The notes below the pieces were generated by a model, which did not search any database, was not told where the DNA came from, and saw only the letters and a list, made by a program, of their open reading frames with translations. From positions 1 through 6,617 of the forward strand of contig JAXMAO010000023.1 in the NCBI GenBank assembly GCA_046350375.1: 6,617 nt of DNA, in the 5' to 3' direction. A program made the position numbers and the translations under genes. Source of the DNA: JAXMAO01 sp046350375 (lineage in GTDB: Bacteria; Planctomycetota; Phycisphaerae; UBA1845; UTPLA1). Position 1 is the first letter of the stretch. The number at the start of each line of letters is the position of its first letter. Below, piece by piece: positions 5,296 to 6,617 of the stretch.

Positions 5296-6018
5296 CTACC
5301 TCTTTCCCGCCGCTCCCGTCGTTGGGGCGTCGGCGGGCAGCACTGCGAACAGGCCGGAGCGCGACATGCGCGGCTGCATGGCGGCGCTGTCGAGCAACGC
5401 AACCGGCAACTTGGCACCATCGAAAATACGAAATAAATCATGCTGTTGGTCAAGCGGCCAGAACACCCGCCGGCCGGCTGCCCGATCGCCGACCGCGTAG
5501 CTGTAGCCCGGGCCCATGCGATGCCCGATGACGCGCCCGTCCGCGCCCGCCTCCGCCCGCAGGTGGGCGGCGAGCTCGCGGGTCAACCGTTCCACCGCGA
5601 GCCAGCCGGCGGTTTCGAGGAACAGTCCTTCCAGCGGATTGCTGTCGACGCCGAACAGACCCGAGACGGTCTGGTCGAACCTGGGACCGAGCGTGAGCAC
5701 GAAGGCGATCACCCGGTCGGCTCCGGCCAATAGCCGCTGGAACGCCTCGCAGCGGAACGCGATGCCGCCTGCGAGCTCGACCCCCTCCGCATCGAGGCTC
5801 GCGACCTCCCGCCAGCTCCAGCGCGCCTCGGGCTCGGCGATGCCGGTGATCCGCCGAGCCACGTCCTCGGCGGTCCGGCGCAGCACCGGCCGGATGCGTC
5901 GCGGATCCTTGTAGCCATGGATGCGCAGGATGCGCTCGGGGTCGACCGACGGACAGAACGCCCGCCAGTCATGCACCTTGGCATGCTCCGGATCGTCCCT
6001 GACGCCCGCCGTGCTCAT
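5296..6018 (-). CDS. Stand-alone MetH activation-domain-like protein
   Basis: This 240-aa protein resembles the S-adenosylmethionine-binding reactivation domain of B12-dependent methionine synthase, which restores oxidised cobalamin by reductive methylation. Matching blocks are FVLTLGPRFDQ (106-116), R167-x-x-P-G-Y172 (the RxxPGY AdoMet-binding signature), WPLDQQHDLF (187-196) and AMQPRMSRSGLFAV (213-226), in the same order as in MetH. The homocysteine, folate and cobalamin domains are absent, so if it works in reactivation it must act on a corrinoid protein made elsewhere. The first 100 residues hold FCPSVDPERILRIHGYKDP, which I cannot assign to a domain. The start ATG (6018-6016) overlaps the previous stop as ATGA, so translation is probably coupled to the PF13769 gene; an upstream ATG at 6285 would overlap that gene almost entirely. 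The family is fairly secure; the substrate protein is unknown. Confidence 0.8.
   Translation of the reverse strand: MSTAGVRDDPEHAKVHDWRAFCPSVDPERILRIHGYKDPRRIRPVLRRTAEDVARRITGIAEPEARWSWREVASLDAEGVELAGGIAFRCEAFQRLLAGADRVIAFVLTLGPRFDQTVSGLFGVDSNPLEGLFLETAGWLAVERLTRELAAHLRAEAGADGRVIGHRMGPGYSYAVGDRAAGRRVFWPLDQQHDLFRIFDGAKLPVALLDSAAMQPRMSRSGLFAVLPADAPTTGAAGKR
5423..5453 (-). promoter_or_regulatory. Possible internal promoter in an AT-rich island
   Basis: On the minus strand TTGACC (5453-5448) is followed 19 nt later by TATTTT (5428-5423), in an unusually AT-rich stretch inside the MetH-like gene. The boxes resemble sigma-70 -35 and -10 elements with a long spacer. A transcript would start about 210 nt before the 503-aa gene. 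The codons here include TTA, TTT, CGT and ATT, unlike the surrounding GC-ending codons. Confidence 0.22.
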
Positions 6019-6305
6019 TCCGCCCCCTTGGCGAGCGCTGCGGCGCGGATGGTCTCGTAGTCCGCCTCGAGCTCCGCCGCGACCGCGGCAGCCGCCGCTT
6101 CCGGCGTCCCCTCGCGCTCGCCCCGCGGCTCGCGCCGCCACTGCGCCAGATAGTCGTCCGATCCCGACAGCTTGCGGCGCATGGCGATGGCGTCGATCAG
6201 CTCCATGAAGCGGGCCGAGAGCTGCAGCTTGGCGCGGTTGCGCCCCTGTTGCGCCTCGACCGCCGACGGGATCTCCTGCCAGCACAGGACAGTCACCTTG
6301 GCCAT
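6015..6305 (-). CDS. PF13769 'virulence factor' family small protein
   Basis: This 96-aa protein matches my memory of the small family that databases label 'virulence factor' (Pfam PF13769). Family-typical features are the opening MAKVTVLCWQEIPSAVEA, the block LSARFMELIDAIAMRR, and SDDYLAQWRRE followed by an acidic Ala/Glu helix. There is no signal peptide or membrane segment, so it is probably cytoplasmic. The biochemical role is unknown, and the 'virulence' name is not evidence of pathogenicity. In alphaproteobacteria I recall relatives beside genes for folate and corrinoid methyl transfer, which fits the MetH-activation-like gene that overlaps its stop codon (ATGA). The ATG at 6305-6303 lies 13 nt after the MFS gene; GAGGA, overlapping that gene's stop codon, is about 10 nt upstream and serves as ribosome site. 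Confidence 0.75.
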   Translation of the reverse strand: MAKVTVLCWQEIPSAVEAQQGRNRAKLQLSARFMELIDAIAMRRKLSGSDDYLAQWRREPRGEREGTPEAAAAAVAAELEADYETIRAAALAKGAE

Positions 6306-6318
6306 TCCGCCGTCATCC

Positions 6319-6617
6319 TCAATTCGATCCGGACCGCTTGAACAACGTGCGCGACGCCGGCCTCGGTCCCGCGCGGTGGACCAGCAGCGACAGCAGGATG
6401 CCGAGCACGGACGCCACCGTGTACATCATGAAGGCATTGCCGTATCCGATCAATGCAGCCTGCCGCACCATCTCCCTGCCGAGACGCGCGAGCCCGGACA
6501 GGCTGTCGAGCGACCAGCCGCCGAGTGCCGACGGCATGGTCAGCGTCTTGTTGTACGCCGAGATGTCCTCGCCGAGGCGGCTGTAGTTGGCGCCGGTCGA
6601 GCGCACCACTTCCGACA
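6319..6617 (-). CDS. DHA2-family MFS transporter (EmrB/QacA type), C-terminal part
   Basis: The last 98 or so codons of a minus-strand gene run off the right edge; its start is outside the window. The visible part has the pattern of the C-terminus of 14-helix drug:H+ antiporters. A loop (VVRSTGANYSRLGEDIS and the residues after it) leads to REMVRQAALIGYGNAFMM, then a hydrophobic helix around TVASVLGILLSLLVH and a basic tail ending RSGSN. The 'RQA..I.Y.NAF' block just before the final helix is typical of EmrB-like exporters, which usually work with an EmrA-like periplasmic adaptor; none is visible here. The stop at 6321-6319 is 13 nt before the PF13769 gene, so the three genes are probably co-transcribed. 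Substrate cannot be predicted from this fragment. Confidence 0.8.
   Translation of the reverse strand, partial: SEVVRSTGANYSRLGEDISAYNKTLTMPSALGGWSLDSLSGLARLGREMVRQAALIGYGNAFMMYTVASVLGILLSLLVHRAGPRPASRTLFKRSGSN

Noticed and set aside
1..6617. CRISPR arrays, tRNA/rRNA genes, insertion sequences, toxin-antitoxin or defence genes
   Set aside because: No regularly spaced repeats, cloverleaf-like sequence, transposase motifs, terminal inverted repeats or defence-type domains were seen. The genes are of ordinary chromosomal composition.

Overview
The window is a compact, very GC-rich piece of bacterial chromosome. It looks like an alphaproteobacterium, probably of the Hyphomicrobiales/Rhizobiales type. 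The basis is the alphaproteobacterial form of SdhB (N-terminus MVQFTLPRNSKV, four cysteines around the 2Fe-2S cluster), a YnbB/CdsA-like plus PlsC pair of the kind common in that class, and a small PF13769-type protein paired with a MetH-activation-like protein. The genus cannot be fixed from the sequence. No rRNA, tRNA, CRISPR array, insertion sequence or phage gene is visible.

Layout. Positions 1-170 hold no supportable gene. Two genes lie on the plus strand: sdhB (171-950, succinate dehydrogenase iron-sulfur subunit) and a biosynthetic-type acetyl-CoA acetyltransferase (1007-2194). They end tail-to-tail, 9 bp from a run of minus-strand genes that fills the rest. Read in the direction of transcription (right to left) these are: the C-terminal end of a DHA2-type MFS exporter running off the right edge (6617-6319), a 96-aa PF13769 'virulence factor' family protein (6305-6015), a 240-aa stand-alone protein like the MetH reactivation domain (6018-5296), a 503-aa exported/membrane protein of unknown function (5199-3688), a PlsC-like lysophospholipid acyltransferase (3615-2950), and a 249-aa CdsA/YnbB-like membrane protein (2953-2204).

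How the genes may work together. sdhB and the thiolase belong to central carbon metabolism (TCA cycle/respiration and acetyl-CoA/acetoacetyl-CoA exchange). The MFS tail, PF13769 gene and MetH-activation-like gene are packed like one operon (13-bp gap, then an ATGA overlap). The last two suggest corrinoid or one-carbon chemistry. plsC and the CdsA-like gene are coupled by a second ATGA overlap and point to phospholipid remodelling.

The main oddity is the CdsA-like protein. It keeps the family scaffold, but nearly every signature residue needed for CDP-diacylglycerol synthesis has been replaced, and the N-terminal part is missing. It looks like a conserved pseudoenzyme coupled to an apparently intact acyltransferase. 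Other points worth a second look are the operon linking a drug-type exporter to the MetH-like pair, the unrecognised 503-aa envelope protein, and an AT-rich island with rare codons and promoter-like boxes inside the MetH-like gene.
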